Of a DNA stretch of 64,000 nucleotides, positions 1 through 8,817 are shown piece by piece. The notes under the pieces are model-generated. The model was not told the origin of the DNA. It was given only the letters and a program-made list of their open reading frames with translations, and made no database searches. A program made the position numbers and the translations under genes. Numbering within the stretch: the first letter of the stretch is position 1; each line of letters begins with the position of its first letter. Origin of the DNA: Geitlerinema sp. BBD 1991-9 (GTDB lineage: Bacteria; Cyanobacteriota; Cyanobacteriia; Cyanobacteriales; Geitlerinemataceae); the NCBI GenBank assembly GCA_001657325.1, contig LWRO01000005.1, forward strand, positions 186,001-250,000, read 5' to 3'.

Positions 1-932
1 CGTTCGGCAAACCCCCGCGCGATGAGGGCGTAGACGGCCAGATAGGTGCCGACTGGGGAGGGGCGACGGGCCTCCATTTCAAACAGAAGTTGCTGTTCGG
101 CGGCGGTGGTGTACTGGCGCAGTTGTTGGACGAAGCGTAGGAAGTCGTCTACGTCTAACCCCGATCGATCGTTGCCGGAGCCGTCGATACCACCCCGTTC
201 TTGGAGCATATCTTGGAGCAGTTGAATTCCTCGCTGTCGGTCAGCTTCTCGATCGATGGGGAGGGATAGTAGTTCGAGGATGCGGTAGGGACGCAGTTTG
301 TTTAAGTCGGATTGCATTTCACCACGCACTTGGGGGAACAGTCCTTCGCGCAAGAGAAGCGCCTGCCCGGCTTCCAGGGAGGCGGCGGCTTTTTCGTATT
401 GGTTCTGTTGCCACTGTTCTCGCCCGAGTTCGAGATAGGCAATGGCGACGGTGAGAACGAAGTCAGAATGGACGACGGCTTCGGTGCCGGTGGTTTCGTC
501 TTGGGGACGGTGGAGGAGTTGGGGACGACCGAGTTTGAGGACGAGTTCGTATTCGCCGAGTTCGAGGAAAATCGGTAACGCGCCGACGAGTTGGTCGTCA
601 TCGATTTCGAGGCGCGCCGTTCGGGGTTCGCGGTCTGTTGCCGTGGTGCTGTTCTCGTCGGCCGTGGTCGCTTCTGTTTCGATCGAGGTGTCGATCGAGT
701 CGAGGTCGTAGGTTTTCGTCAGAAACTCTGCGTCGTATCTTGCCCGTCGATCGGGGTCGGAAAGGACGTTGTAGGCTTCATCGATCAGTTGTTTTCGGGC
801 GCGGATCGCGATCTCGGAATATTCTCGACGTGGAAGTTGTCGAGATCGATCGCTGTAGGCTTGCTGGATCTGTTCGGCAGTCGCTTGGATCGGCAAGCCT
901 AAGATTCGATAGTAATCGAGTGGAATTAGCAC
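1..932 (-). CDS. ftn2: Cell division protein Ftn2/ZipN (ARC6-like), partial
   Basis: The reading frame begins with a GTG codon at 932-930 and reads VLIPLDYYRILGLP, then a degenerate J-domain ending in DEAYNVLSDPDRRARYD, and runs off the left edge of the window, so only about 310 N-terminal residues are seen. In cyanobacteria this start, followed by the helical repeat region seen here, is typical of Ftn2/ZipN, the membrane-anchored FtsZ tether related to chloroplast ARC6 (known from the family). The C-terminal membrane segment and IMS domain lie outside the window. A GGAG Shine-Dalgarno element lies just upstream of the GTG, which decides the start; no in-frame ATG is available. The frame stays open and codes in the expected register throughout. 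Confidence 0.85.
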   Translation of the reverse strand, partial: MLIPLDYYRILGLPIQATAEQIQQAYSDRSRQLPRREYSEIAIRARKQLIDEAYNVLSDPDRRARYDAEFLTKTYDLDSIDTSIETEATTADENSTTATDREPRTARLEIDDDQLVGALPIFLELGEYELVLKLGRPQLLHRPQDETTGTEAVVHSDFVLTVAIAYLELGREQWQQNQYEKAAASLEAGQALLLREGLFPQVRGEMQSDLNKLRPYRILELLSLPIDREADRQRGIQLLQDMLQERGGIDGSGNDRSGLDVDDFLRFVQQLRQYTTAAEQQLLFEMEARRPSPVGTYLAVYALIARGFAE

Positions 933-1555
933 GGCGCTCCACGTCCCCAAAGGTGAAACCGAGTCTAACCTATGGTATCTGACAACTGGAGAAATTGCGT
1001 AGCGATCGAGACGGGAATGGGGGTATTTGGCTTAAAGCGATGAATAATGAGAATTTGAGGGGGGAGATCGCTAGAGATTGCACTTCGTCGTAAGGCTTTA
1101 GCATGGGTTCGATCGAATCCTTGAAGCCCTCACTTTGAGCATCATATATATCGATCTTTGAGAAGCCATTAAGTTCGATTTTCTATTGCTTTTTTTGATT
1201 TTTCGATGTTTTTTGTTTGTTTCAAATCTAACAAAAAACTACAAGCCTAAATTAGATGAAATCGACCGAGATTGAAAATGTTTGCGATGACTTTTTATAG
1301 GAATCTTGTTAAGATATCGTGCAAACAAATCATAAATTTGCGATTTTTTTCGTTTTTGAGTGTTTTTTATTTCGTGGAATCACCCTGAAGAAATTATTTG
1401 TAAGCCCAAACAACACTATCAAAGATAATTCAAGAATTTTGTTTGAAATCTTTGGGTGAGACAAGATGTCGTGACATCTCGATCTTGAAAGTTGAGTCTT
1501 GCGGTATACTAGAACGAGCTTTTTCGATGGAACAGTATATCCGAGATGTCAAAAG
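933..1555. other. Intergenic region, AT-rich
   Basis: This stretch separates ftn2 (leftward) from the 3' end of the vWA gene. It is clearly more AT-rich than its neighbours between about 1140 and 1440, with several T-runs. No convincing ORF, hairpin terminator or RNA gene was seen. It presumably contains the ftn2 promoter, but no -35/-10 pair was clear enough to call. Confidence 0.4.
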
Positions 1556-3154
1556 CTATTGACTTTCTAAAAGCTGGGCATTTTCGACCAAGCGAATAAA
1601 CTCCGCACGATATCCTTCGATGTCTTCCCCTTTCGCATTGCGAGCTAAATTTAAAAGATCGTCCCACGTTGCATCACCTCGATAGCTTGAATTTCGCAAT
1701 AACATTCCAAACTCAGCGACTGACGCTGCAAACCGAAAATCATCGGAGGTGGCATCGAGACGCAGACCGTTATCGATGAGTGGCTGTGTTATCAATTCAG
1801 ACGTATCGCCGTCGGGTTGTTTATAGCGTAATTTTACCAACATTAACTCGTCACTATCAAAAGCTTCAGGAGCAATTTCAGTTTGTTGGTACGTCAAATC
1901 GTCCACATTAGGAAGATTGACATCTGTTTCAGACCCTACGGAAACGATCTCGTACAATGCCGTTACCGAATGTCCCGCACCGAGTTCTCCCGCATCTTTT
2001 GTATCGTCGTTAAAATCTCGATCGTCTAATAGGCGATTTTCGTAGCCAATCAAACGATAGGCTAATACTTTAGCTGGATTAAACTCAATTTGGATTTTGA
2101 CATCTTTGGCGATCGTCAATAACGTTCCGCCGAGTTCTGTTACCAAAACTTTCTTGGCTTCTAGCAAACTATCGATATAGGCATAGTTGCCGTTACCGTG
2201 GTTAGCCATCTGCTCCATTTTGGCATCTTGTAAATTACCCGTTCCGAACCCTAAAACCGTTAGAAAAATACCGTCTTCTCGTTTCCGTTCGACGAGGCGA
2301 ACCAACTCCCCTTCACTGGAAACACCAACGTTGAAATCGCCATCTGTGGCGAGAATTACGCGGTTGTTGCCATTTTCAATAAAGTTGTCTCGGGCGAGTT
2401 TGTAAGCGAGTTCGATGCCTTGTCTCCCTGCGGTGGAACCTCCGGCTTGTAATTGGTCTAAAGCACTGAGAATTTTATCTTTTTGGTTTCCGGGTGTGGG
2501 AGGAAGAACAAGTCCGGCAGCTCCAGCGTACACGACGATCGAAACGCGATCGCTTTCGTCGAGTTCGTTGACGAGTAGGCGAAATGCGGATTGCAACAAC
2601 GGTAATTTATTGGGTTCTGCCATGGAACCCGACACGTCGAGGAGAAAAACGAGATTGCTCGGCGGGAGATTTTCGGTTTCGACTTCGCGCCCTTGCACGC
2701 CAATTCTGACGAGCTTGTGGGTGCGGTTCCAAGGTGCTTCGGAGATTTCTGTAGTGATGGCGAAAGGTTCGTCACCTTCCGGTTGGGGATAGTCGTAGGA
2801 AAAATAGTTGATCAGTTCTTCGATACGAACGGCATCTTTGGGTGGGAGTTGTCCCATTTCAATGAAGCGGCGCACGTTGCTGTAAGAGGCTCGATCGACA
2901 TCGATCGAAAACGTAGACAACGGCTGAGTTCGGACGAGTTGAAAGTCGTTTTCGTCGATGGGGTTGTAGTCTTCGCGGTTGGCATTGGGTACGGGTGGCG
3001 CTTCTTCCGCAGGGGCAATCGCCGTATCGTAAGTGGCGGTTTTTTGAGACTCGAGAACGGATTGACCCGCTTCGTTTTGAGCGCCACAACTGACGAGACT
3101 TTGGAGCAGGACGATCGAACTCAACAAAATCAAGGGTTTGTAATGCTGTCGCAT
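1556..3154 (-). CDS. VWA-domain lipoprotein (YfbK-like)
   Basis: This is a 532-residue protein with a lipoprotein signal: a hydrophobic stretch and the lipobox LVSC with Cys23, so it is expected to be lipid-anchored. An N-terminal YfbK-type region (about residues 70-150, with the motif TFSIDVDRASY) precedes the von Willebrand A domain, whose MIDAS motif DVSGS is at about 173-177, with TDGDFN further on. A C-terminal extension of the type found in YfbK-like proteins follows. VWA domains bind metal and usually mediate protein contacts; no enzyme activity is implied. A TTG codon three residues upstream is possible, but ATG with GGAGG ten bases before it is the better start. The gene is monocistronic as far as visible; its substrate or partner is unknown. 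Confidence 0.8.
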   Translation of the reverse strand: MRQHYKPLILLSSIVLLQSLVSCGAQNEAGQSVLESQKTATYDTAIAPAEEAPPVPNANREDYNPIDENDFQLVRTQPLSTFSIDVDRASYSNVRRFIEMGQLPPKDAVRIEELINYFSYDYPQPEGDEPFAITTEISEAPWNRTHKLVRIGVQGREVETENLPPSNLVFLLDVSGSMAEPNKLPLLQSAFRLLVNELDESDRVSIVVYAGAAGLVLPPTPGNQKDKILSALDQLQAGGSTAGRQGIELAYKLARDNFIENGNNRVILATDGDFNVGVSSEGELVRLVERKREDGIFLTVLGFGTGNLQDAKMEQMANHGNGNYAYIDSLLEAKKVLVTELGGTLLTIAKDVKIQIEFNPAKVLAYRLIGYENRLLDDRDFNDDTKDAGELGAGHSVTALYEIVSVGSETDVNLPNVDDLTYQQTEIAPEAFDSDELMLVKLRYKQPDGDTSELITQPLIDNGLRLDATSDDFRFAASVAEFGMLLRNSSYRGDATWDDLLNLARNAKGEDIEGYRAEFIRLVENAQLLESQ

Positions 3155-3338
3155 GATATACAAGCCTCCGAGCCACTTCTCGCAAGTTAGATGCTTGCGC
3201 TACTGAAAGTACGCCCAACCTAGCACGGGCTTTTGAAAAGAGTGGCGATGGTTACCGTTTGCGAAACGAGGACGAGGCGAGGATCGATCGACTGCGATAA
3301 AATTTGGGTTTATAGCGTCTCATCCAGTTAAACCCACC

Positions 3339-4190
3339 ATGCCTTACATCGGAGTGCGCGGCGTCGAGCATTATTACGAGTGGATGCCAGAAACGGCTCC
3401 GTCTGGGTACAAACCCGTGTTGGTGTTTTTGCACGGTTGGGCGGGTTCGGCGCGATATTGGCGATCGACCGCCTCTGCACTGTGCGATCGATTTGACTGT
3501 TTGCTTTACGATATGCGGGGGTTCGGACGTTCTCGGCTTCCCGAACAAACGAGTCTCGATTACGAGTTAGAAACCTACGCCGACGATTTGGCGTTGTTTT
3601 TAGAGACGATGGGACTCGATCTCGTATTCCTCAACGCGCATTCGATGGGGGCTTCGGTGGCGACACTGTTTCTCAACCGTTACCCGGAACGCTCCGAACG
3701 GGCTATTTTGACGTGTAGCGGTATTTTCGAGTACGACGAAAAGGCATTTTCAGCATTTCACAAGTTTGGTAAACTCGTCGTCCAGTTTCGTCCGAATTGG
3801 CTGGCTGCAATTCCGGGGATGGATCGAATGTTTATGGCGCGGTTTCTCAAACGGGAAATTCCCGCTGAGGAACGTCGAGCGTTTCTCAAAGATTTTTTAA
3901 TGGCGGATTACGAGGCGGCGTTGGGTACGATTTACACGTCGGTGAGTCGAAAAGCGGCGGAAGTGATGCCGGGAGAGTTTGCGCGGTTGACGGTGCCGAC
4001 ACTGTTGGTTGCGGGAGAGTTCGATCGAATTATTCCGGCAGCTATGGGGCGACAGGCGGTTGAGAAAAACGAAACGAAATCGATCGACTATGTTGTGTTA
4101 CGGAATACGGCGCATTTTCCCATGTTAGAAGACGCACCCACTTATCTGAAGGTCGTTCGAGAATTCTTACTAAGCGGCTCGGATAATTGA
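3339..4190 (+). CDS. Alpha/beta-fold hydrolase
   Basis: This 283-residue protein is the usual size for a single-domain alpha/beta hydrolase. The oxyanion-hole motif HGW is at about 32-34, the nucleophile elbow AHSMGA gives Ser102, the likely acid is Asp229 in GEFDRIIP, and the general base is His259 in NTAHFP, so the catalytic triad is intact. The first position of the elbow is Ala-His rather than Gly, which is common in the family. There is no signal peptide, so it is probably cytoplasmic. The substrate cannot be told from sequence. It is divergent from the vWA gene and followed by a palindromic repeat. Confidence 0.8.
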   Translation: MPYIGVRGVEHYYEWMPETAPSGYKPVLVFLHGWAGSARYWRSTASALCDRFDCLLYDMRGFGRSRLPEQTSLDYELETYADDLALFLETMGLDLVFLNAHSMGASVATLFLNRYPERSERAILTCSGIFEYDEKAFSAFHKFGKLVVQFRPNWLAAIPGMDRMFMARFLKREIPAEERRAFLKDFLMADYEAALGTIYTSVSRKAAEVMPGEFARLTVPTLLVAGEFDRIIPAAMGRQAVEKNETKSIDYVVLRNTAHFPMLEDAPTYLKVVREFLLSGSDN

Positions 4191-4278
4191 TAAGCTGTTC
4201 GACTTTCCAAATACATATAAGACAAACCAAAGAAAAACGAATTCAAAAACGTCAATTCAAAACTGAAACGCAACACCC

Positions 4279-4316
4279 TTGGCGTCGGGGCGAACGGCCG
4301 TTCGCCCCGACGCCAA
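4279..4316. repeat. Perfect 38-bp palindrome, GGGGCGAACG family
   Basis: Two 19-base arms (first arm TTGGCGTCGGGGCGAACGG) are exact reverse complements with no spacer. The same core recurs as a perfect 30-bp palindrome at 41321-41350 and as a degenerate copy near 19450. It lies 3' of the hydrolase gene, between convergent genes, where it could act as a terminator hairpin. Confidence 0.9.
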
Positions 4317-4420
4317 TCTTGTATTCAGTTCAACAAATTACACCGTAATCTCAGGAGACCCAAGTTCCAACGCTACATCCCACGCTTGAAAGACGTAGCG
4401 ATCTCATCATCTCCCCAACT

Positions 4421-4990
4421 TCATTCGGGTCGATCGAATTGTTGCATCAAGTACGCTACGCCAAAATCGCCTCGAGGGTGCTGTTTGAGGGCCTCGGCGA
4501 GATCGAAAACTTGTTGCGCGAGGTCTGCACCGAGTTTTTCGATGGTGGCTTCTCGAGATCGCTCGATTTGCTGCTGTTCGCGAAGTTGCGCTTGCCAATC
4601 GCCTGAAAACAGTCGATCGATCTGAAGGTGCAACCCCAACTGTTTGAGAATGTCCCACTCACCCCGATCGAGCCAAATTCCCCCGTTAACTGGAGATCGA
4701 TCGACGTAAAACGGCGGTTGTGTATCGACGCGAGCGCGGACTAAAATGCGCCCGCTTTCTGGACACAATGCGGCTTTCGTGTCTTCCGGGGCCGGTTGAA
4801 AGTCGATTTGCTCGAGTTTTTGGGATAAGTCTACCGGATCGAGTTCGGCTTGAGCTTGTTGCGATCTCCAAGCTTCGTATCGATCTCGATCGATCCAAAC
4901 CCCGCCAGTTTGCGGACACTGCATCGCCGTCAATCCCGGTTCGAGGAGGTGTTCGACGAGGGTTGAGGTTTTATGTTTGGGACACTGCAT
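4421..4990 (-). CDS. TFIIB-type zinc-ribbon family protein
   Basis: This 189-residue protein has two copies of a zf-TFIIB-like unit. The first, at residues 1-40, has MQCPKHK and MQCPQTGGVWIDRDRYEAW. The second, at about 85-125, has CPESGRI and SPVNGGIWLDRGEWDIL. The GGVW/GGIW-x-DRxE signature is characteristic of the family. Metal ligands are incomplete: the first knuckle is C-x2-H, and the second unit keeps only one Cys, so metal binding by the second unit is doubtful. The C-terminal part is charged and helical. Its function is unknown; related proteins are usually annotated only as zinc-ribbon proteins. It lies upstream of, and collinear with, nothing obvious; the patD-like gene is on the same strand. 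Confidence 0.65.
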   Translation of the reverse strand: MQCPKHKTSTLVEHLLEPGLTAMQCPQTGGVWIDRDRYEAWRSQQAQAELDPVDLSQKLEQIDFQPAPEDTKAALCPESGRILVRARVDTQPPFYVDRSPVNGGIWLDRGEWDILKQLGLHLQIDRLFSGDWQAQLREQQQIERSREATIEKLGADLAQQVFDLAEALKQHPRGDFGVAYLMQQFDRPE

Positions 4991-5133
4991 AACAGACCAG
5001 ACGCGAGAGACAGAACAAAATTGGGTCGTTCGATCGAAAGTTTAAACGTTTTGTACCGTTGTGGAGAACGCACGCGAGAACGATCCCGAGAACCCTCTCC
5101 AGCATAATCTCGAGAATATTCGGTTGGATGTCC

Positions 5134-5469
5134 TCAACGTCCTGAGTTGTCCGAAAGCGCATCGCAGTAACGGCAAACCCTAGATAGTCGATCGTGGATC
5201 TCCTGTCGGCGTTGTCGTCGGGTGGTTTCTTGTCGCGCCGCTTGCAAAAACGCGGCATCAGTCGCTAACAAGCGGAGTTGCTTGTGCATTTCCGTAATGT
5301 ACGATTGCGCGAGCGAATTAGAAGACTCGATCGAATCTTTGAGAATCTGCACTTGAAACCACTGTTGCAGCTGTGCGATTTGCTGCACGATCGAAGGGAC
5401 GGCCATATCGAGATCCGAATCGAGACGTTCGAGGCGCTGTTTGAATTGCTGGTAGCGATCGAGAGACAT
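5134..5469 (-). CDS. patD: PatD-like small helical protein
   Basis: This 111-residue, fully helical soluble protein has the conserved stretch SYITEMHKQLRLLATDAAFL and a terminal RYCDAL. This pattern resembles the small cyanobacterial family annotated as heterocyst frequency control protein PatD. In Anabaena, PatD affects how often heterocysts form, but family members also occur in strains that do not differentiate, so the name does not prove heterocyst formation here. The symbol is given by recall of the family consensus, not by a search. It is divergent from relA across a 336-bp region. Confidence 0.6.
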   Translation of the reverse strand: MSLDRYQQFKQRLERLDSDLDMAVPSIVQQIAQLQQWFQVQILKDSIESSNSLAQSYITEMHKQLRLLATDAAFLQAARQETTRRQRRQEIHDRLSRVCRYCDALSDNSGR

Positions 5470-5805
5470 CGAAAAATTACTGATAGCGATCTGGTGACAT
5501 ATTAGCCGCCCAGAGAATTGTCTGGATTGCTACAATTGATGTAATCTAGACTTTACAAAAATTAAAATCTTTTTTTAAAACCGCCTTAAGCCGTTGGGTT
5601 GCTCGTTGGTTTCTGCTTACAATCCTGACATCACTTCTGATAAGCCGCTGCACTGCCGTGAGATCGAGCGTGAGTTTGATTCGATCTCGCGGGTTTTGAA
5701 TTCGAGAATCCGTATTTTTGTACTAACGGACACAGACTAAAATCGACGATTCGTCTAAGAATCGAGTTTTTCCTCGTTTTCCACCTGCCTGCTCTAATAA
5801 ACCTG
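5470..5805. promoter_or_regulatory. Divergent promoter region of patD-like gene and relA/spoT
   Basis: This 336-bp gap lies between two divergently transcribed genes and must contain both promoters. It has an AT-rich block at about 5530-5580 (run of T and A around 5571). TAATAT about 30 bp upstream of the patD-like ATG is a possible -10 box. No operator was recognised. Confidence 0.4.
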
Positions 5806-8061
5806 ATGAACGTAGCATCTCCCATCTGTAGCTTTGACCTTTCGATCGACGTTCCCGACTGGCTGCAAGCCTGCTTGAACAACGACGATCCCCACCATCT
5901 CGTGGCCAATCTTTCCAGTGAAGAAGTCGATCTCGTCAAACGCGCGTTCGAGTTTGCCTACAGTCTTCACGAGGGACAGTGTCGCGCGTCTGGCGAACCC
6001 TACATCGCCCATCCCGTCGCCGTTGCGGGACTCCTGCGCGAACTCGGTGGAAACGGATCGACGATCTCCGCCGGATTTCTCCACGATGTCGTTGAAGACA
6101 CCGACGTAACCCCCGAAGATATCGAACAGCGATTCGGAGAAGAAGTGCGCCGACTCGTCGAAGGCGTAACCAAACTCTCGAAATTCAATTTTTCTAGCAA
6201 AACCGAACGCCAAGCCGAAAATTTTCGCAGAATGTTCCTGGCTATGGCGCGAGACATTCGCGTGATCGTCGTCAAACTCGCCGATCGACTCCACAATATG
6301 CGAACCTTGCACCACCTCCCGCCCCAAAAGCAGAAGCGCATCGCCCAGGAGACCCTCGACATTTTCGCACCCCTCGCCAACCGTTTGGGAATCGGACGCT
6401 TTAAATGGGAACTCGAAGACCTCTCCTTTAAATATCTCGATCCCGAATCCTACCAGCGCATCCGAGAACTCGTCGCCGACAAACGCGCCGATCGAGAATC
6501 CCGCATTCAAAACGTCATTACAACTATCGAAACCCGACTCCAGCAAATCGGCATTCCGAATTTTGAAATTAGCGGCCGTCCCAAACACCTTTACGGCATT
6601 TTCCACAAAATGCAACGGCAGCAAAAAGCATTTCACGAAATTTACGATATTGCAGCCCTGCGAATTATCGTCGGTTCCAACGATGAATGCTATCGTGCGT
6701 TAGCCGTCGTTCACGATGCCTTCAGTCCTATTCCCGGCAGATTCAAGGACTACATCGGCTTACCCAAACCTAACCGCTACCAATCTTTGCACACTGGCGT
6801 GATCGGTCGTGGCGGCCGCCCCATCGAAGTGCAAATTCGCACCTATGAAATGCACCACGTTGCCGAATACGGGATCGCCGCCCACTGGAAGTATAAAGAA
6901 TCGGGATCGAGCCAAACCCAATGGACGACGGAAGACGAAAAATTTACCTGGTTGCGCCAACTGCTGGAATGGCAAAGCGATCTCAAAGACGCTCAGGAAT
7001 ATCTCGACAGCATCAAAGACAATCTCTTTGAAGACGATGTTTACGTGTTTACACCCAACGGCGATGTGATATCGCTCAAACAGGGTGCAACGCCGATCGA
7101 TTTTGCCTATCGCATTCATACAGAAGTCGGAAACCACTGTGCGGGGGCGAAAGTAGACGGACGCATCGTTCCCCTCGACAGTCTTTTAATTAACGGTAGT
7201 ATCGTCGAAATTATCACGCAGAAAAACAGCCATCCGAGCCTCGATTGGCTGAACTTCGTCGTTACGCCGAGCGCCCGCAATCGCATTCGCCAGTGGTACA
7301 AGCGCTCCCATCGCGATGAGAACGTAGCGCGGGGACGCGAGATGCTGGAAAAAGAACTCGGGAAAAGCGGTTTCGAGGCATTGCTCAAATCCGAACCCAT
7401 GCAGGATGTGACCGAACGTTGTAACTATCAAACGGTTGAAGATTTATTGGCGGCGGTTGGCTATGGTGAAGTGACGCTCAATCAGGTAGTGAACCGCCTG
7501 CAAGACGCGGTCAAAGCCCGACAAACGCCTACTGAGAGCGAGTTTTCGTCTTCGCAAATGTTATCTCTATCGACAGGCACTGTTCCCGATACGCAAGCGA
7601 GCAAGTCTCCCATTGCGGGGGTTGAAGGGATGGTCTATCACGTTGCGGGCTGTTGCAAACCCGTACCGGGAGAGCCGATTATCGGGGTGGTGACGCGCAG
7701 CGATCGAGGGATTTCGATTCACCGACAAAACTGCCACAATGTCGAATCGGTACCGGGCGATCGATTAGTTCCCGTCAGTTGGAACGTTTGCAGCCAAAAC
7801 GGCCGTCCGCAGACGTATCCGGTGGATATTTCAATTGAGGTACTCGATCGAGTGGGTGTTCTCAACGATATTCTCTCGCGACTCAAGGACAACAATATCA
7901 ACGTTCACAGCGCACAAGTTCGCACCAGCGAGGGTAAACCGGCGATTATCGATCTCGGGATTGGCATTCGCGATCTCGCTCAGCTCGATCGAACCTTCGC
8001 GCAAATCCGCAAAATGAGCGACGTGTTGAATATGCGGCGTATTGGTGAGGGGCGATCTTGA
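5806..8061 (+). CDS. relA: Bifunctional (p)ppGpp synthetase/hydrolase, RelA/SpoT (Rsh)
   Basis: This 751-residue protein has the complete Rsh architecture. The HD hydrolase domain carries HP at 69-70 and HDVVEDT with His93-Asp94; the synthetase domain carries GRFKDYIGLPKPNRYQSLHT and EVQIRT; TGS (VYVFTPNGDVISL) is followed by a Cys-rich linker (GCCKPVPG, CHNVE) and a C-terminal ACT domain (DRVGVLNDILSRL). Both catalytic halves keep their key residues, so it should make and degrade the stringent alarmone (p)ppGpp, as the single Rsh of cyanobacteria does. It is a long monocistronic gene, divergent from the patD-like gene. The product is cytoplasmic and ribosome-associated in the family. Confidence 0.93.
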   Translation: MNVASPICSFDLSIDVPDWLQACLNNDDPHHLVANLSSEEVDLVKRAFEFAYSLHEGQCRASGEPYIAHPVAVAGLLRELGGNGSTISAGFLHDVVEDTDVTPEDIEQRFGEEVRRLVEGVTKLSKFNFSSKTERQAENFRRMFLAMARDIRVIVVKLADRLHNMRTLHHLPPQKQKRIAQETLDIFAPLANRLGIGRFKWELEDLSFKYLDPESYQRIRELVADKRADRESRIQNVITTIETRLQQIGIPNFEISGRPKHLYGIFHKMQRQQKAFHEIYDIAALRIIVGSNDECYRALAVVHDAFSPIPGRFKDYIGLPKPNRYQSLHTGVIGRGGRPIEVQIRTYEMHHVAEYGIAAHWKYKESGSSQTQWTTEDEKFTWLRQLLEWQSDLKDAQEYLDSIKDNLFEDDVYVFTPNGDVISLKQGATPIDFAYRIHTEVGNHCAGAKVDGRIVPLDSLLINGSIVEIITQKNSHPSLDWLNFVVTPSARNRIRQWYKRSHRDENVARGREMLEKELGKSGFEALLKSEPMQDVTERCNYQTVEDLLAAVGYGEVTLNQVVNRLQDAVKARQTPTESEFSSSQMLSLSTGTVPDTQASKSPIAGVEGMVYHVAGCCKPVPGEPIIGVVTRSDRGISIHRQNCHNVESVPGDRLVPVSWNVCSQNGRPQTYPVDISIEVLDRVGVLNDILSRLKDNNINVHSAQVRTSEGKPAIIDLGIGIRDLAQLDRTFAQIRKMSDVLNMRRIGEGRS

Positions 8062-8104
8062 TACGTTCCCTTCGTTTTCTGCCTTCTTTACGAACCATGA
8101 AATT

Positions 8105-8665
8105 TTATAAAACTTCCTCGTAAATTTCCGCGACGGGAAGCGTTAAACTGACGGATTTCAAAGGTAACGTATCGTCTTTTTCAAAGATCGATCGTACCCA
8201 GTTTCCCGTCTCGTCGCGGTGATAGAGTTCCACGGTTGACTCCTCTTGAGAAACGAGGAGATAGTCTTGCAAACTGGGTAAAGTTTGATAGTTGAGGCGT
8301 TTTTCCCGTCGATCGAGCTTTTCCGTAGACGGCGAAAGCACTTCCACAATTAAACAAGGACGAGTTTTATAGTATTTTTCAGAGTCTTCCGCATCGCAAG
8401 TCACCATCACGTCGGGGTAGTAAAACACAGCGGTATTTTGGGCAATTTCGATATTTACTTTCATGTCGGCGATGAAAGTTTTGCAACCGCTACCCCGGAG
8501 GTGGGTGAGTAACCTGGCGTAGAGGTTTCCTGCAATGCGGTTGTGTGCTTCGCTTCCACCCGTCATGGCGAAGAGTTCGCCGCCGAGATATTCGTGGCGA
8601 AGGGGGCTGTTTTGTTCCCCTTTCAGGTAGTCAGAGACGGAGAGGAAGGCGGTTGCGAGTTTCAT
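8105..8665 (-). CDS. Uma2 family endonuclease (1)
   Basis: This 186-residue protein has the Uma2 (DUF820) pattern: RHEYLGGELFAMTGGSEAHNRIAGNLY, then YYPDVMVTCD and CLIVEVLSPSTEKLDRREKRLNY. The Asp of PDVMV and the E-V-L of the VEVLSPST strand correspond to the PD-(D/E)XK active site of the family. Uma2 genes occur in very many copies in cyanobacteria and their role is unsettled; they are often linked to mobile DNA, as here. It opens the accessory island and lies next to the tnpB remnant. Confidence 0.8.
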   Translation of the reverse strand: MKLATAFLSVSDYLKGEQNSPLRHEYLGGELFAMTGGSEAHNRIAGNLYARLLTHLRGSGCKTFIADMKVNIEIAQNTAVFYYPDVMVTCDAEDSEKYYKTRPCLIVEVLSPSTEKLDRREKRLNYQTLPSLQDYLLVSQEESTVELYHRDETGNWVRSIFEKDDTLPLKSVSLTLPVAEIYEEVL

Positions 8666-8731
8666 CGCTTTATCGAGTTAAGTTAAGATTGAGATCGATC
8701 GCTTTTATCGAGTTAATTGTAATCAATTGTA

Positions 8732-8759
8732 GGTTGGGTTGAGCCTCGCGAAACCCAAC
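8732..8759. repeat. Short inverted repeat GTTGGGTT / AACCCAAC
   Basis: The arms GGTTGGGTT and AAACCCAAC flank a ten-base loop (GAGCCTCGCG), giving a stable hairpin. Repeats of this GTTGGGTTTCG type are widespread in cyanobacterial genomes. It lies at the flank of the tnpB element. Confidence 0.6.
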
Positions 8760-8817
8760 GATGTGTTACATCTTCAACAATCTCGAAATTCTCGGTGTGA
8801 ACTACCCGACGCTGACC

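Noticed and set aside
5794-6636. 280-codon open frame antisense to relA
   Set aside because: Shadow of the relA gene; amino-acid content is atypical and relA has clear family motifs.
8734-8796. Possible 3' half of the MNT gene beyond the transposon right end
   Set aside because: No frame there resembles the end of an MNT domain; it runs into a dispersed hairpin repeat.
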